Shown piece after piece: positions 26,578-36,674 of a DNA stretch of 64,000 nucleotides. A model generated the notes under the pieces. The model saw only the letters and a list, made by a program, of their open reading frames with translations. It was not told the DNA's origin and made no database searches. The first letter of the stretch is position 1. Each line of letters starts with the position of its first letter. This DNA comes from Frateuria sp. Soil773 (GTDB taxonomy: Bacteria; Pseudomonadota; Gammaproteobacteria; Xanthomonadales; Rhodanobacteraceae): positions 327,742 through 391,741 of the forward strand of contig NZ_LMSL01000041.1 in assembly GCF_001428405.1 (NCBI RefSeq), written 5' to 3'. Made by a program: the position numbers and the translations under genes.

Positions 26578-28277
26578 CGCTGGCTTTCCTTCGAGAATTG
26601 CTCGACCAGGCGCGCCGCCAGCTCACGCGGCGTGCCGGCGTAATGCGACAGCCGCTCGGCCATCACCCCGCTGACCATGTCGGCGAAATGCTCGCCCGAC
26701 GAAGCCTCCACCCATACCTGGCCGCCGCGGTCGTGGATCGCCTGGCAGCCGGCGACCGCATCGGTGGACTGGCCGGCGAACACGATCGCCAGCGCGTCGC
26801 GGCCGAAAGCGCCGGCCGCCATGGTGAAACTGGCGTCGATCGAAGGTTGCTGGGGCGAGCCGGCGTCGGCCGGCTGCAGTTCGATCTTGCCGTCGCGCAG
26901 CAGCCGCACCTGGTGGTCGGACGGCACCACCAGCACCTCGCCGGCGCGCGCGCGCATGCCCTTTTCCGCCAGCCGCACCGGCAAGGCGCAATGCGCCGCC
27001 AGGTGCTCCGCCAGCGGCCCGGCCGGACGGCCGGCAAGATGCTGGGTGTGCAGCAGGGTCAGCTCCAGCCCGGCCGGCAGGCCGGACAGGAATTCGCATA
27101 CCGACGCCGTGCTTTCGGTGGTCGCGCCCAGCATCACGACGCGGCCCAGCACGCTGTGGAATTCGTCCAGCAGCATTTCGTTGGGCTCGTAGTGGCGCGG
27201 CGCGATCGCCTCCTCGATGGAAACCAGTTCGAGGGTGAGGCCCGGCGTGATCGGCGAATCGCCCTGGCCCTCTTCCACCGGCGCGAGATAGTCGGCGGCG
27301 CTCAGCTTCTCGATGCCGAACTCGCGCGGATGCGCGCGCCCGGCCGGCTCTTGCTCTTGCTCCATCACCGCATCGTCGTCCAGCAGCGACCAGTTGTCCG
27401 GCGCGCTGACCGCCGCCGCCGCCGTCGGCACCGCATCGGCCAGCATGGCCGGAGCGACTTCGCCGAACGCCTGTTCGTCGTCGGGCACCAGTGCCAGCCC
27501 GTCGAACGCCAGTGGCGGCAGCCCGGCCTCGGCGGCCGGTGCCGGCTCCGCGTCGTCCAGCCAAGGCTCGTCGCTCGCCCCGGCTTCGGCATGCCCGCCG
27601 AAGTCGCCGTCGTGCAGGGCCTCGCCGTCGCCCGCGGCGTAGTTGAGACCCGTGCCGAATTCGTTCTCGTCCGTCACCGCGTCGCCGTCGGCGAGCAGGG
27701 CTTCCAGCTCGGCCGCCAGGGTCTCCGAGGCGGCCGCGGTCCGCTCGTGGTGGACCGCATCGCCGGACGTCGCCGTCAGGTCGTCGACGACGTCCGCAGG
27801 CGCCGACGGCTCGTCGTCCGCCACCGCGGCCTCGGCCACGGCTTCCTCAGCCGTTTCGTGCATCGCTTCGGCGGGCTCCGGCATCGCCGCCGGAGCCGCG
27901 GTCTCGACTTCGCGCGCACCGGCCGGGCGCGGCGGATCGGCGTCGCCGACCGCCAGCACCTTCATCGCCAGGTGCCGCGCCCAGCGGGCGCGATCCCAGC
28001 CGTCCAGCGAACGGCTGGCCTGGGCATCGTTGAACACCACGCGCGGCCGGTCGCCCTCGATCGCCTCGTACAGGCGGTCGAGCGCGGCGTCGTCGTCATC
28101 GTCCAGGTTCACCACCAGCACGTCGGCGCCGGCCTCCAGCAGGCACTGGCGGCTCAGGCTCGCCAGCCCTCCTTCGTGCACGATGCGCGCGCCGCGCTCC
28201 GCCAGCGCCGCCCGCAATTGCTCGCCCAGCACGCCGTCGTCGAACAGCAGCGCCACCGCCGTTGCCGTTTCAGCCAT
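26574..28277 (-). CDS. chpB: ChpB, CheB-type methylesterase homologue lacking the catalytic serine
   Basis: 567 residues. Residues ~1-110 resemble a receiver-like alpha/beta fold, followed by a long acidic Ala-rich linker (~110-375). The C-terminal CheB esterase fold runs from about 380 to 560. In CheB the active site is Ser in GASTGG, His in QHMP and Asp in GMGNDG. Here the first is GATTES (Thr 386), the second TQHLAG (His 413) and the third GQSTDA (Asp 506). Spacings of 27 and 93 residues match the family (26 and 96), so the alignment is secure and the nucleophile is Thr. The ATG at 28277 overlaps chpA by 8 bases; a TTG six bases upstream is less likely. It may be inactive as a methylesterase. 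Confidence 0.85.
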   Translation of the reverse strand: MAETATAVALLFDDGVLGEQLRAALAERGARIVHEGGLASLSRQCLLEAGADVLVVNLDDDDDAALDRLYEAIEGDRPRVVFNDAQASRSLDGWDRARWARHLAMKVLAVGDADPPRPAGAREVETAAPAAMPEPAEAMHETAEEAVAEAAVADDEPSAPADVVDDLTATSGDAVHHERTAAASETLAAELEALLADGDAVTDENEFGTGLNYAAGDGEALHDGDFGGHAEAGASDEPWLDDAEPAPAAEAGLPPLAFDGLALVPDDEQAFGEVAPAMLADAVPTAAAAVSAPDNWSLLDDDAVMEQEQEPAGRAHPREFGIEKLSAADYLAPVEEGQGDSPITPGLTLELVSIEEAIAPRHYEPNEMLLDEFHSVLGRVVMLGATTESTASVCEFLSGLPAGLELTLLHTQHLAGRPAGPLAEHLAAHCALPVRLAEKGMRARAGEVLVVPSDHQVRLLRDGKIELQPADAGSPQQPSIDASFTMAAGAFGRDALAIVFAGQSTDAVAGCQAIHDRGGQVWVEASSGEHFADMVSGVMAERLSHYAGTPRELAARLVEQFSKESQR

Positions 28278-31200
28278 TGGCAAGCTCCATGGCGCGCTGC
28301 TCGAGCACCTCGCCGATCTGCGCGAGCAGCTCGGCTTCCTGGTACGGCTTGCCGAGGTAGCGCTCGACGCCGATGTCCAGCGCGCGCTGGCGATGCTTCT
28401 CGCCGGTGCGCGAGGTGATCATGATGATCGGCACGCCGCGCAGGCGCGGGTCGGCCTTCATGTGGGTGGCCAGCTCGTAGCCGTCCATGCGCGGCATCTC
28501 GATGTCGAGCAGCATCAGGTCCGGCACGCGCTCGTGCAGCTTCTCGATCGCGTCGACGCCGTCCTTCGCCGTGCTGACCTCGTACTCGTGGCGTTCCAGC
28601 ACGCGGCCGGTGACCTTGCGCATGGTGATCGAATCGTCGACCACCATCACCAGCGGCCGCACCCGCGTCTCCTCGACCACCGGCGCCTGCACCGCGCTGA
28701 GGCCCTCGAGCAGGCGCTGCTCGCGGCGCGCGATGCCGTGGCGCACCAGCGGCGCCAGGTCGAGAATGATCAGCACCGAGCCGTCGCCCATGATCGTCGC
28801 GCCGAGCAGGCCCGGCACCGAGCTGATCTGCGGGCCGACCGACTTGACCACGATCTCGCGCGAACCGAGCACCGCATCGATGCGGATCGCCGCGCGCAGG
28901 TCGCCGGCGCGGGTCAGCAGCAGCGGCTGCTGCTCGCCCTCGGCCGGCAGGCCCGGCGGCAGTCCCAGCAGCTCGGTGAGCACGTGGATGCCGTACTGCT
29001 CGTTGCCGTAGGTGAACGTGGGCTCGTCCTCGGCCAGGCGGGCCGACAGCTCGTCCGGGCTGATCCGCGCCACGCCCTGCACCGAGGTCATCGGGATCGC
29101 GAAGGTCGCCTCGCCGATGCGCACCAGGATCGCCTGGGTCACCGCCAGGGTGAACGGCAGGCGCAGCACGAAGGTGGTGCCCTGGCCCTGCTGCGATTCG
29201 ATCGCCAGCGAGCCGCCGAGCTGCTTGATCTCGTTCGCCACCACGTCCATGCCCACGCCGCGGCCGGCCAACTGGGTCACCGTGCTGGCGGTGGAGAAGC
29301 CCGGCTGGGTGATCAGCGCGAGCAACTGGTCGTCGCTGGGCCGCGCGTCGCCGCGCAGCAGGCCGCGCTCGACCGCGCGCTGGCGGATCGCCTCGCGGTC
29401 CAGGCCGCGGCCGTCGTCGCTGACCCGCACCACCACCTCGGTCGCCTCGCGGGCGACCCGGATGCGCACTGCGCCTTCCTCCGGCTTGCCGGCGCGGCGG
29501 CGCTCCTCGGGCGACTCGATGCCGTGCGCGATGGCGTTGCGCAGCATGTGCTCGAACGGCGCCTTGATGCGGTCGAGCAGGTTGCGGTCCATTTCGCCGT
29601 GCGCGCCTTCCACGAACAGTTGCGCGCTCTTGCCCTGTTCCTGCGCGGCCTGGCGCAGGGTGCGGCGCAGGTTCGGCACCATCGTGTCGAACGGCAGCAT
29701 GCGCGTGCGCAGCAGGCCCTCCTGCAGCTCCGAGCTGACCCGCGACTGCTGGATCAGCAGCGTCTCGGCCTGGCGGGTCAGTTCGTCCAGCATGCCCTGG
29801 ATCGACACCAGGTCGGACACCGACTCGGCCAGCGCGCGCGAGTACTGCTGAAGCTGCGAGAAGCGGTCCAGCTCCAGCGGATCGAACGCCGACATGCCGC
29901 CTTCGCGGTGCTCGCGCTGGAAGCGCGCGATGATCTGTGCCTCGGTCTCGATCTCCAGCATGCGCAACTGGCTGCGCAGGCGCGCCACGGTCTGTTCCAG
30001 CTCGACCAGGTTGAAGCGGTAGCCGGCGACCTGCTGCTCCAGGCGCGAGCGGTAGATCGCCACCTCGCCGGCATGGTTCACCAGGCTGTCGAGCAGTTCG
30101 GCGCGGACGCGGATCTGTTCCTGCGGCGCGCGCGCCTCGTCCTGCGTCTCCGGCAGGAGCTCGGGCAGCTCGGCGCCGGGCGCCGCGAGCGCGGCAGGCC
30201 GCGCCGGCTCGTCCGGCAGCGGCACGGCGGCTTCGTCGCGCTCGGCCAGCGCCTCCTGGCCCGCCATGGCCAGCAGGCGGTCGATCAGCGCCTGCGGGTA
30301 GGCGATGCCGCGGCCCTGCACGACGTGCTGCACCAGCGCGTGGAGCTGGTCGAAACCGGCCTCCAGCGCCGCGATCAACTGGCTGGCATCGTGGCCGACC
30401 GGCTTTTCCAGCAAGGTCTCGATCGCGTGCGCCAGGTCGCCCACCGGCACCAGGCCGGCGATGCGCGCGCCGCCCTTGAGGGTGTGCAGGTCGCGCTGCA
30501 GGTTCGCCACGTGGCTCGGCTCGGCCGGTTCGGCGCGCCATTGCGCGAGCACGCCGTCGGCGTGGTCGAGGATCTCGCGCGCTTCCTCGGTGAACACTTC
30601 GAGCAGGTCGGGATCGATCTGGCCCAGCCAGGTCTGCTGCGTTCCGGCGGCATCGGATTCGTCCGCCGCGGCGCTGGCGGGCGCCACCTCGGCCGCAGGG
30701 CCGGCTTCCGCCACCGCCTCGTCCTCGCCCGACGCTTCGGGCACGACGGAGGCGTCGGACGCCTCGTACGTTTCCAGCGACGGCTCGTCGGCGGCCGGTT
30801 CTTCGACGATCGACTCGTCGGCGACCGGCTCGGCGACAACCGGCTCGTCGGCCACTGGCTCGTCGGCCACTGGCTCGTCCAGCGCAGGCGCGCTTCCGGC
30901 GCGGTCGCCTTCGGCCTGGAGGTCCACGGCATGTCCGTCGTGCGCCCACGCGGACGTATCGGCGTCGGCCTCGACCGGCGGCTCATCGTGCCGCGCCGGG
31001 AATTCGTCCCCGGCAGCCAGGATCGCAGGCTCCTGCGGCTCTTCGGCCCGGTCTTCGGCCGGCGCTTCTTCGGCGGGTTCCGCGACCGGCGCCGCGTCCG
31101 TCGCTTCTTCCATTCCGCCGACAGGATCTTCGGCGATGGCGAGGCCATCGTCCTGAGTCTCCGGCGCCCCGTCTTTCGTCGCCTCGGCGGCGGATTCCGC

Positions 31201-34200
31201 CGCCGGCAGGTCAAACGCATCCAGCGCGGCCATCAATTCGGCAGCCAGTTCGTCGTGGCCGTCCTCGTCGGCGGCCGGCGCCTGCGCCGCGGGCGCTTCG
31301 CCCAGCACATCGTGCAGGCTGGCATCGAGCGAGGCCGCCATGGCCGCCTCGTCCGGGTCCTCGTGGGAAAGCGGCGCGGCCGCGGCGTCGGCGTCCTGGT
31401 CGTCGGCATGCGGCTCGAACACCACGTGCGCCACCTTCGGCTCCGGCTGGCTGTCGCGCAGCTCGGCCAGGCGCGCGATCAGCGCGTCGATCTCCGGCAG
31501 TTGCGGGTCGGCGGCGTCGAACTGGGCCATGACGTGGTCGACCACGTCGGCCGACTGGCCGAGCAGGCGCACGCCTTCGGCCGACAGTGGCTCGCCGGCG
31601 GCGCGCAGGCGCTTGAGCAGGCTTTCCAGCGGCGACAGCAATTGGGTCAGCAGCGCGATGTCGACCATCGCGATCGCGCCGTGCAGCGTGTGCACCGCGC
31701 GCAGCAGGCCGTCGTCCACGGCCAGCTCGCCCTCGCTGCGGTTGATCGCGGCGCGGATCGTCTGCAGGTACTGCGCCACTTCGCTGCGCAGGATTTCCAG
31801 CAACACCGGATCGACCGGCGGCATCACCGGCATCCCGATCGCCTCGATGGCGGCCGCCGGTTCGTGCGCGGCCCCCTCGGCCGCGGAAAGATCGGTGTGC
31901 GTCGCCGCCGGCACCGCCTCGGCGGCCGCCTCCAGGCGCGGCACGCGCCGGCGCACCACGCGCCGCACGGTCTGCGTCGCGGCGGCGGCGAAATCCTCGA
32001 CCCGGGCCGGCTGGCCCGCGGACAGGCGTTCGGCCGCCTGCATGATCGCCGCCAGCGGCGCGCCCGGCACGCCCTCGCCCTTCAGGGCGGCGAGCAGATG
32101 CGGCAGCGCTTCGATGGCGTGCCGCACCACCGCCTGCACGTCTTCGCCCGGCTGGATGCTCGCATCCAGCACGCGGTTGAGCATGTCCTCGACCTTCCAC
32201 GCGAACTCGCCCAGCACGCTCGCCCCGACCAGCCGGCCCGAGCCCTTGAGCGTGTGGAACGAGCGGCGCACCGGCACCAGCGCGGAGACCTGCTCCGGAT
32301 CGGCCAGCCATGCCCGCTCGGCATTGCGCAGGTTGTCGATCTCCTCCTGCATCTCTTCCAGGAAGATCTCGCGGATGTCGTCGTCGATGCCGTCGGCGCC
32401 CAACTGGAAGCCGGCCCCAGTGGCCAGCGCGTCGGCCGCCGGCGCCTGCTCCTCGATCTCTTCCTCGATCTCGATCCAGTCGCCGTCGTCGCCGGCCGCC
32501 TCGGTTTCCGGCGCCACGCGCGGTTCCGTCTCGACCAGCCGCAGGCCGCCCACGTCGTGCGGCGGTACCGCGGTCGCTTCGCTGGCGCCGATGAAGAGGC
32601 TGGAAAGGTCGTCGCCCTCGACCAGGCTGACCGGCTCGGAAAGATCCGGCTGGGCGACCTGCTCGAGGCCCGGCACGACCGGCAGGTCGGCCAGCGCCAC
32701 GTCTTCGCGGTCGACGATCGGCCGCGCTTCCGGCAGCGGCCAGTAGCCGAGCGAGCCGAGGCTGTGCTCGGCGACGTCGAGGATGTGTTCCAGCCCGCCC
32801 CGGTGCTCGCGGGCGGCCTCCAGGTAGTACTCCAGCGCGGCCAGGGCGTCGGCCAGGTGGTCCATCTGCGCGGTGCCGGGCACGCGGCGGTCGGCCAGCA
32901 GTTCGTTGCCGACGAAGCGGCCGATGCCTTCGGCCAGTTCGGAAGGCCGCTGCGCCGAGAGCATGCGCATGGCGCCGGCGACCTCGTCCATCAGCGCGGG
33001 CACCGCCTTGAGCTGCGCGTGCTGCCAGCCGGATTCGACGAAGGCGACGATCGCCTCCTTGACCTGGCCGGTGTTGGCGATCGCCTCCTGCATCAGGGTG
33101 GCGAGGATGTGCCGGGCCTCGCTGCGCGGCAGCGCCGGCGCGGCCTCGGACACGGAGTTCTCCTCCGCGCCCAGGCTTTCGATGTGGTCGTCCAGCGAGG
33201 CTTCGACGTAGAGCAGCGCGCCGGCCACGTCGAGCAGGGTTTCCTCTTCCGGCGCGCGCATGCGGTTGGCGATCTCGTCGAGCACGCGGCGCTGCTCGGT
33301 GACTACGCGGCGCGGCACGGCCAGCGCCAGCATGCCCAGGGTGTCGCCGACGCGCTCCAGCACCTCGCCTTGGGCGGCGAGCTGGGCCGGGTCGCCGTCG
33401 TGCTGGCGCAGGAACAGGTCCAGCGCTTCCTTCACGCGCAGCAGGTCTTCCTTCAGCGCGCGCGCGACCGAGTCGAGCAGGGCGCGGTTGTGCCCCGACA
33501 TCGAGCCGCGCGCATGCTCCAGCTCGCCGGCGTCCGGCAGCAGGCTGTCTAGGCGGTAGGTCTGCCGCAGCAGCGCCATCTGCGGGCTGGACTGCCGCGC
33601 CTGAGCGACGATGAAGAGCAGCTTGCGCGCCAGTTCGTCGGCGTCGCCGCCGCGCAGGCTCGCCTCGCCCTGCTCGATCAACTGGCGGATGTTGCGGTCG
33701 ACCTTGCCGACCAGTTGGCGCACCTCGCCGGCATGGCTTTTCAGCACGCCCTGTTCGAGCCCTTCAAGCACGCCCGCGGTGATCCACCACAGGCGGCGTC
33801 CCGGCACGCTGCTGCAGCGCGCGGCGATCGCCAGCAGGGTCTGGCGCATGCCGCCGAGCTGCTGGGCGGCGTTCTGGCCGCGGAACCATGCCAGCAACTG
33901 CTGCTGGAAGCGCAGGCGCAGGTCGGCGATCTCGCCGCGGTGCGCGGCGGCCTCCGCATCGTCGCGGGCGCCCGGCACCTGCGCGGGCAGCGCCGTCTCG
34001 AGGTTGGGATTGAACAGCGCCGATTCGGTCAGCGCCTGCTGGTTGCGGCTGGCGCGCAGCTCGTTGAGCAGCGGCAGCAGCACCACCGGCACGTCGCGGT
34101 GGCCGCCGGAAAGCCGCTCGAGGTAGTCGGGCAACTGCATGAGGCCGCGCATCAGCGCGGCGTAGGCGTCCTCGCGGTTGTGCACGTGGTCTTCGAGCAG

Positions 34201-34434
34201 CGAGATGGCGAGCGTCTCCATCTCCTCGGCGACCATCGCGGCGCCGTACAGCTCGACCATGCGCAGGGTGCCCTGCACCAGGTGCAGGCTGTCCGCGCAG
34301 GAACGCATGACGTCCCGGTTGCCCGGGTTGTCGACGTAGGACTCCAGCGCCTCGCGAGCGAGCGACAGGGTCTCGTCCAGCTCGGGCTTGACCCACTGCA
34401 GCGTGGTGAAATCGATATGGTCTTGAAGTCTCAT
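28270..34434 (-). CDS. chpA: ChpA, multi-HPt hybrid chemotaxis histidine kinase of type IV pili
   Basis: Central kinase of the Pil-Chp pathway, which controls pilus extension and retraction through PilG and PilH. 2054 residues, shorter than the ~2470 of Pseudomonas aeruginosa. HPt-like sites in order: SLHLVQGTLRMV (~50, Lys lost), RSFHTLKGSGRLVG (~725, canonical), RAVHTLHGAIAMVD (~913, Lys to His) and RDLHTLKGGARIAG (~1316, canonical). A CheA-type dimerisation helix and ATPase follow (MLRNAIAHGIES ~1633, SDDGRGLD, GRGVGMDVV). Then come a CheW domain and a C-terminal receiver with Asp in LMLLDIEMPRMDG (~1976). Acidic linkers separate the HPts, one with tandem DEPVA repeats. It starts 74 bases after pilJ ends, with no pilK between. 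Confidence 0.95.
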   Translation of the reverse strand: MRLQDHIDFTTLQWVKPELDETLSLAREALESYVDNPGNRDVMRSCADSLHLVQGTLRMVELYGAAMVAEEMETLAISLLEDHVHNREDAYAALMRGLMQLPDYLERLSGGHRDVPVVLLPLLNELRASRNQQALTESALFNPNLETALPAQVPGARDDAEAAAHRGEIADLRLRFQQQLLAWFRGQNAAQQLGGMRQTLLAIAARCSSVPGRRLWWITAGVLEGLEQGVLKSHAGEVRQLVGKVDRNIRQLIEQGEASLRGGDADELARKLLFIVAQARQSSPQMALLRQTYRLDSLLPDAGELEHARGSMSGHNRALLDSVARALKEDLLRVKEALDLFLRQHDGDPAQLAAQGEVLERVGDTLGMLALAVPRRVVTEQRRVLDEIANRMRAPEEETLLDVAGALLYVEASLDDHIESLGAEENSVSEAAPALPRSEARHILATLMQEAIANTGQVKEAIVAFVESGWQHAQLKAVPALMDEVAGAMRMLSAQRPSELAEGIGRFVGNELLADRRVPGTAQMDHLADALAALEYYLEAAREHRGGLEHILDVAEHSLGSLGYWPLPEARPIVDREDVALADLPVVPGLEQVAQPDLSEPVSLVEGDDLSSLFIGASEATAVPPHDVGGLRLVETEPRVAPETEAAGDDGDWIEIEEEIEEQAPAADALATGAGFQLGADGIDDDIREIFLEEMQEEIDNLRNAERAWLADPEQVSALVPVRRSFHTLKGSGRLVGASVLGEFAWKVEDMLNRVLDASIQPGEDVQAVVRHAIEALPHLLAALKGEGVPGAPLAAIMQAAERLSAGQPARVEDFAAAATQTVRRVVRRRVPRLEAAAEAVPAATHTDLSAAEGAAHEPAAAIEAIGMPVMPPVDPVLLEILRSEVAQYLQTIRAAINRSEGELAVDDGLLRAVHTLHGAIAMVDIALLTQLLSPLESLLKRLRAAGEPLSAEGVRLLGQSADVVDHVMAQFDAADPQLPEIDALIARLAELRDSQPEPKVAHVVFEPHADDQDADAAAAPLSHEDPDEAAMAASLDASLHDVLGEAPAAQAPAADEDGHDELAAELMAALDAFDLPAAESAAEATKDGAPETQDDGLAIAEDPVGGMEEATDAAPVAEPAEEAPAEDRAEEPQEPAILAAGDEFPARHDEPPVEADADTSAWAHDGHAVDLQAEGDRAGSAPALDEPVADEPVADEPVVAEPVADESIVEEPAADEPSLETYEASDASVVPEASGEDEAVAEAGPAAEVAPASAAADESDAAGTQQTWLGQIDPDLLEVFTEEAREILDHADGVLAQWRAEPAEPSHVANLQRDLHTLKGGARIAGLVPVGDLAHAIETLLEKPVGHDASQLIAALEAGFDQLHALVQHVVQGRGIAYPQALIDRLLAMAGQEALAERDEAAVPLPDEPARPAALAAPGAELPELLPETQDEARAPQEQIRVRAELLDSLVNHAGEVAIYRSRLEQQVAGYRFNLVELEQTVARLRSQLRMLEIETEAQIIARFQREHREGGMSAFDPLELDRFSQLQQYSRALAESVSDLVSIQGMLDELTRQAETLLIQQSRVSSELQEGLLRTRMLPFDTMVPNLRRTLRQAAQEQGKSAQLFVEGAHGEMDRNLLDRIKAPFEHMLRNAIAHGIESPEERRRAGKPEEGAVRIRVAREATEVVVRVSDDGRGLDREAIRQRAVERGLLRGDARPSDDQLLALITQPGFSTASTVTQLAGRGVGMDVVANEIKQLGGSLAIESQQGQGTTFVLRLPFTLAVTQAILVRIGEATFAIPMTSVQGVARISPDELSARLAEDEPTFTYGNEQYGIHVLTELLGLPPGLPAEGEQQPLLLTRAGDLRAAIRIDAVLGSREIVVKSVGPQISSVPGLLGATIMGDGSVLIILDLAPLVRHGIARREQRLLEGLSAVQAPVVEETRVRPLVMVVDDSITMRKVTGRVLERHEYEVSTAKDGVDAIEKLHERVPDLMLLDIEMPRMDGYELATHMKADPRLRGVPIIMITSRTGEKHRQRALDIGVERYLGKPYQEAELLAQIGEVLEQRAMELANG
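30842..30871. repeat. Tandem 15-base repeats inside the chpA linker
   Basis: GGCTCGTCGGCCACT occurs twice in perfect tandem (30842-30856, 30857-30871), followed by a partial third copy and preceded by diverged ones. On the coding strand it encodes the pentapeptide DEPVA in an acidic linker between HPt modules. The exact nucleotide identity suggests recent slippage-type expansion. Confidence 0.75.
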
Positions 34435-34447
34435 GCGCCCCTCTCAG

Positions 34448-34476
34448 CGGTTGCGCCATTGCGCATCGCGCAACCG
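34448..34476. other. Hairpin in the pilJ-chpA gap
   Basis: CGGTTGCGC (34448-34456) and GCGCAACCG (34468-34476) form a perfect 9-base stem with an 11-base loop. It lies in the 74-base gap where Pseudomonas carries pilK. There is no U-tract, so it is more likely a processing or stability element than a terminator. Confidence 0.5.
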
Positions 34477-34508
34477 TCGAGGTTGCCCCCTGTCGAATAA
34501 AGCCGTTG

Positions 34509-36539
34509 TCAACCCGGCAGCTTGAAGTGCGCCACCGAGCGCCGCAGATCGCTCGCCAACTGGGCCAGGTAGCCGATCGAGTCGGCCGTCTGGCTCGCGC
34601 CCTGCGAGGTTTGCGAGGTGATTTCCTGGATCGCGTTCATCGACTGCGAGATGTCGGTCGCCGCCGCGGACTGCTGGCGCGCCGCGGTGGAGATGTTCTG
34701 AATCAGCGCCGACAGGTCGTGCGACACGCGCTCGATGTCGCCCAGCGCGCTGCCGGCGTCTTCCGCCAGGCGCGCGCCGGCGACCACCTCGGCGGTGGTC
34801 TGCTCCATCGAGTTCACCGCCTCGTTGGTATCGGACTGAATCGTCTGCACCAGCGTCTCGATTCGCTTCGTTGCGCTGGCGGAGCGTTCCGCCAGGCGCT
34901 GCACTTCGTCCGCCACCACCGCGAAACCGCGGCCCGCCTCGCCGGCCGAGGCCGCCTGGATGGCCGCGTTCAGCGCCAGGATGTTGGTCTGCTCGGCGAT
35001 GTCGTTGATCAGTTCCACGATCGAGCCGATCTCCTGCGAGGATTCGCCCAGCCGCTTGATGCGCTTGGAGGTTTCCTGGATCTGGTCGCGAATCGAGTCC
35101 ATGCCGGAGATTGTCTCGCGCACCACCTCGGCGCCGCGCGAAGCGATCTTCACCGAGCGCTCGGCCACGTCGGCCGATTCGGCGGAGTCCTTCGACACGT
35201 TGTCCATCGAGCTGGCGATCTGGTTGATCGCCGAGGTCGCGGTGCTGATCCGCTGCGCCTGGTGCTGCGCCGCGTCGGCCAGGTGGCGCGCGGTGGTCTG
35301 GGTTTCCTGCGCCGAGGACGACACCTGCTCGGAGGTCTCGTTGATCGTGGTCACCAGGGTGCGCAGCTCGTCGATGGCGTAGTTCACCGAGTCGGCGATC
35401 GCGCCGGTGATGTCCTCCGACACGGTGGTCTTCACCGTGAGGTCGCCTTCGGCCAGCGAGCCCATCTCGTCCAGCAGGCGCATGATCGCCTCCTGGTTGC
35501 GCTGGTTCAGCTCGGTGGAATCCTGGAAGCGCTTGCGCTGGTCGCGCACCAGGGTGACCACCAGCAGCAGCGCGAAGGCCACCGCGCCGATCGCGCCGAG
35601 CACGCCCCACCACACGTTCGGGAACAGCCGGCGGTACGGCAGCTTGCCGATCTGGTCGGACAGCTCGTTGGCGCGCAGCAGCACGTTCTGCGAATCGAGC
35701 GATGCCTGGTTGCCGGCACGCTTCACATCGGCGATGTTGCCCGCGGCGGAAACCAGCTTGGCCAGCGGATCGGACAATTCGGCCCAGTTGCCGCCCATGT
35801 CGGTGAGGATCTTGCGCGCGTTGGCGTCGCCCATCGCCTTCACGCCGGAGGCGCTGTCGCCCTCGGTGAGGCCCTTGAGCACGGTGCCGTACAACTGGGC
35901 GTCGCGCGACAGGCCGTCGGCCGCGGACTGGGCGCTGTCGCCGCCCTGCAGCACCTCCTGCACGCGGCGGATGATGCGGTCGGCCAGCAGCATCTGGCGC
36001 GACGAGCCGAGCATCTGCTCGGCGCTGCCGTTGCGCTGCTGCAGGATGTTCACCACCTGCTCCATGCTGGAGTTCAGCAGCGGCATCTGGCGCGAGATGG
36101 TCGCGGCGCGCTGCGACGAATCGAGCACCACCGCCTTGTTCGACAGGATCTTGCGGATGTCCGCGTCGAGCTGGCTCCAGGCGTTGTTCAGCGCGGTCAC
36201 CGCGCGGCCGGCCGGCGTGGCGTCGTTGTCGCCGTAGGCCTGCATGCCGCTCTTGGGATCGCCCTTGATCAGCCGCTGCACCGCCGAGTTGATCGCGTTG
36301 TGCGTGCTTTCCAGTTCCTTGAAGGAATCGACGTTGCCGTCGGCGGACTCCAGCGCGTATTTCGCCGTCTGCTGCGACAGCACCTGGATCTGCGTGGTCA
36401 GCGCGTTCGCCTGGCGGTCCTCGCCGTTCTTCTGGTTGAGAAGGAAGAAATCCAGTGCCGCGAAGCCGATCGCAATCAGCAGCAGGACAATGAGGCCGGT
36501 ATAGCCCCTTTCCTTGCCGACGCCCCCTGTAGTGCTCAT
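34509..36539 (-). CDS. pilJ: Methyl-accepting chemoreceptor PilJ
   Basis: Receptor of the Pil-Chp system, 676 residues. One N-terminal membrane helix (about 14-34) opens a periplasmic region to about 305 containing two helical PilJ-type sensor modules (for example [18 protein letters not shown] and [19 protein letters not shown]). A second membrane helix ([19 protein letters not shown]) leads to HAMP and a long coiled coil. The conserved hairpin tip is [20 protein letters not shown], followed by [20 protein letters not shown]. Relatives respond to pilus-surface signals and pilin. It lies between pilI (135-base gap) and chpA. The matching methyltransferase PilK is not encoded nearby. Confidence 0.95.
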   Translation of the reverse strand: MSTTGGVGKERGYTGLIVLLLIAIGFAALDFFLLNQKNGEDRQANALTTQIQVLSQQTAKYALESADGNVDSFKELESTHNAINSAVQRLIKGDPKSGMQAYGDNDATPAGRAVTALNNAWSQLDADIRKILSNKAVVLDSSQRAATISRQMPLLNSSMEQVVNILQQRNGSAEQMLGSSRQMLLADRIIRRVQEVLQGGDSAQSAADGLSRDAQLYGTVLKGLTEGDSASGVKAMGDANARKILTDMGGNWAELSDPLAKLVSAAGNIADVKRAGNQASLDSQNVLLRANELSDQIGKLPYRRLFPNVWWGVLGAIGAVAFALLLVVTLVRDQRKRFQDSTELNQRNQEAIMRLLDEMGSLAEGDLTVKTTVSEDITGAIADSVNYAIDELRTLVTTINETSEQVSSSAQETQTTARHLADAAQHQAQRISTATSAINQIASSMDNVSKDSAESADVAERSVKIASRGAEVVRETISGMDSIRDQIQETSKRIKRLGESSQEIGSIVELINDIAEQTNILALNAAIQAASAGEAGRGFAVVADEVQRLAERSASATKRIETLVQTIQSDTNEAVNSMEQTTAEVVAGARLAEDAGSALGDIERVSHDLSALIQNISTAARQQSAAATDISQSMNAIQEITSQTSQGASQTADSIGYLAQLASDLRRSVAHFKLPG

Positions 36540-36674
36540 CGTTACACCTCGTCCGTCATCCGTCTTGCATCAGCCTGCCGCGCAGCATGGCGCCGCTCGG
36601 CCCCGGGGTCTGCGCCCCTTTTGGGTCCCGGCCGCACGCGGCGCCGGCCCCCGCCCCTTCGATTCCTGCGTACG

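Noticed and set aside
27643-33552. A 5.9-kb open frame on the plus strand across chpA and chpB
   Set aside because: It is exactly antisense to chpA/chpB, shows no protein-family pattern, is rich in Arg/Gln/His as expected from reversed G+C-rich codons, and has no ribosome-binding site.
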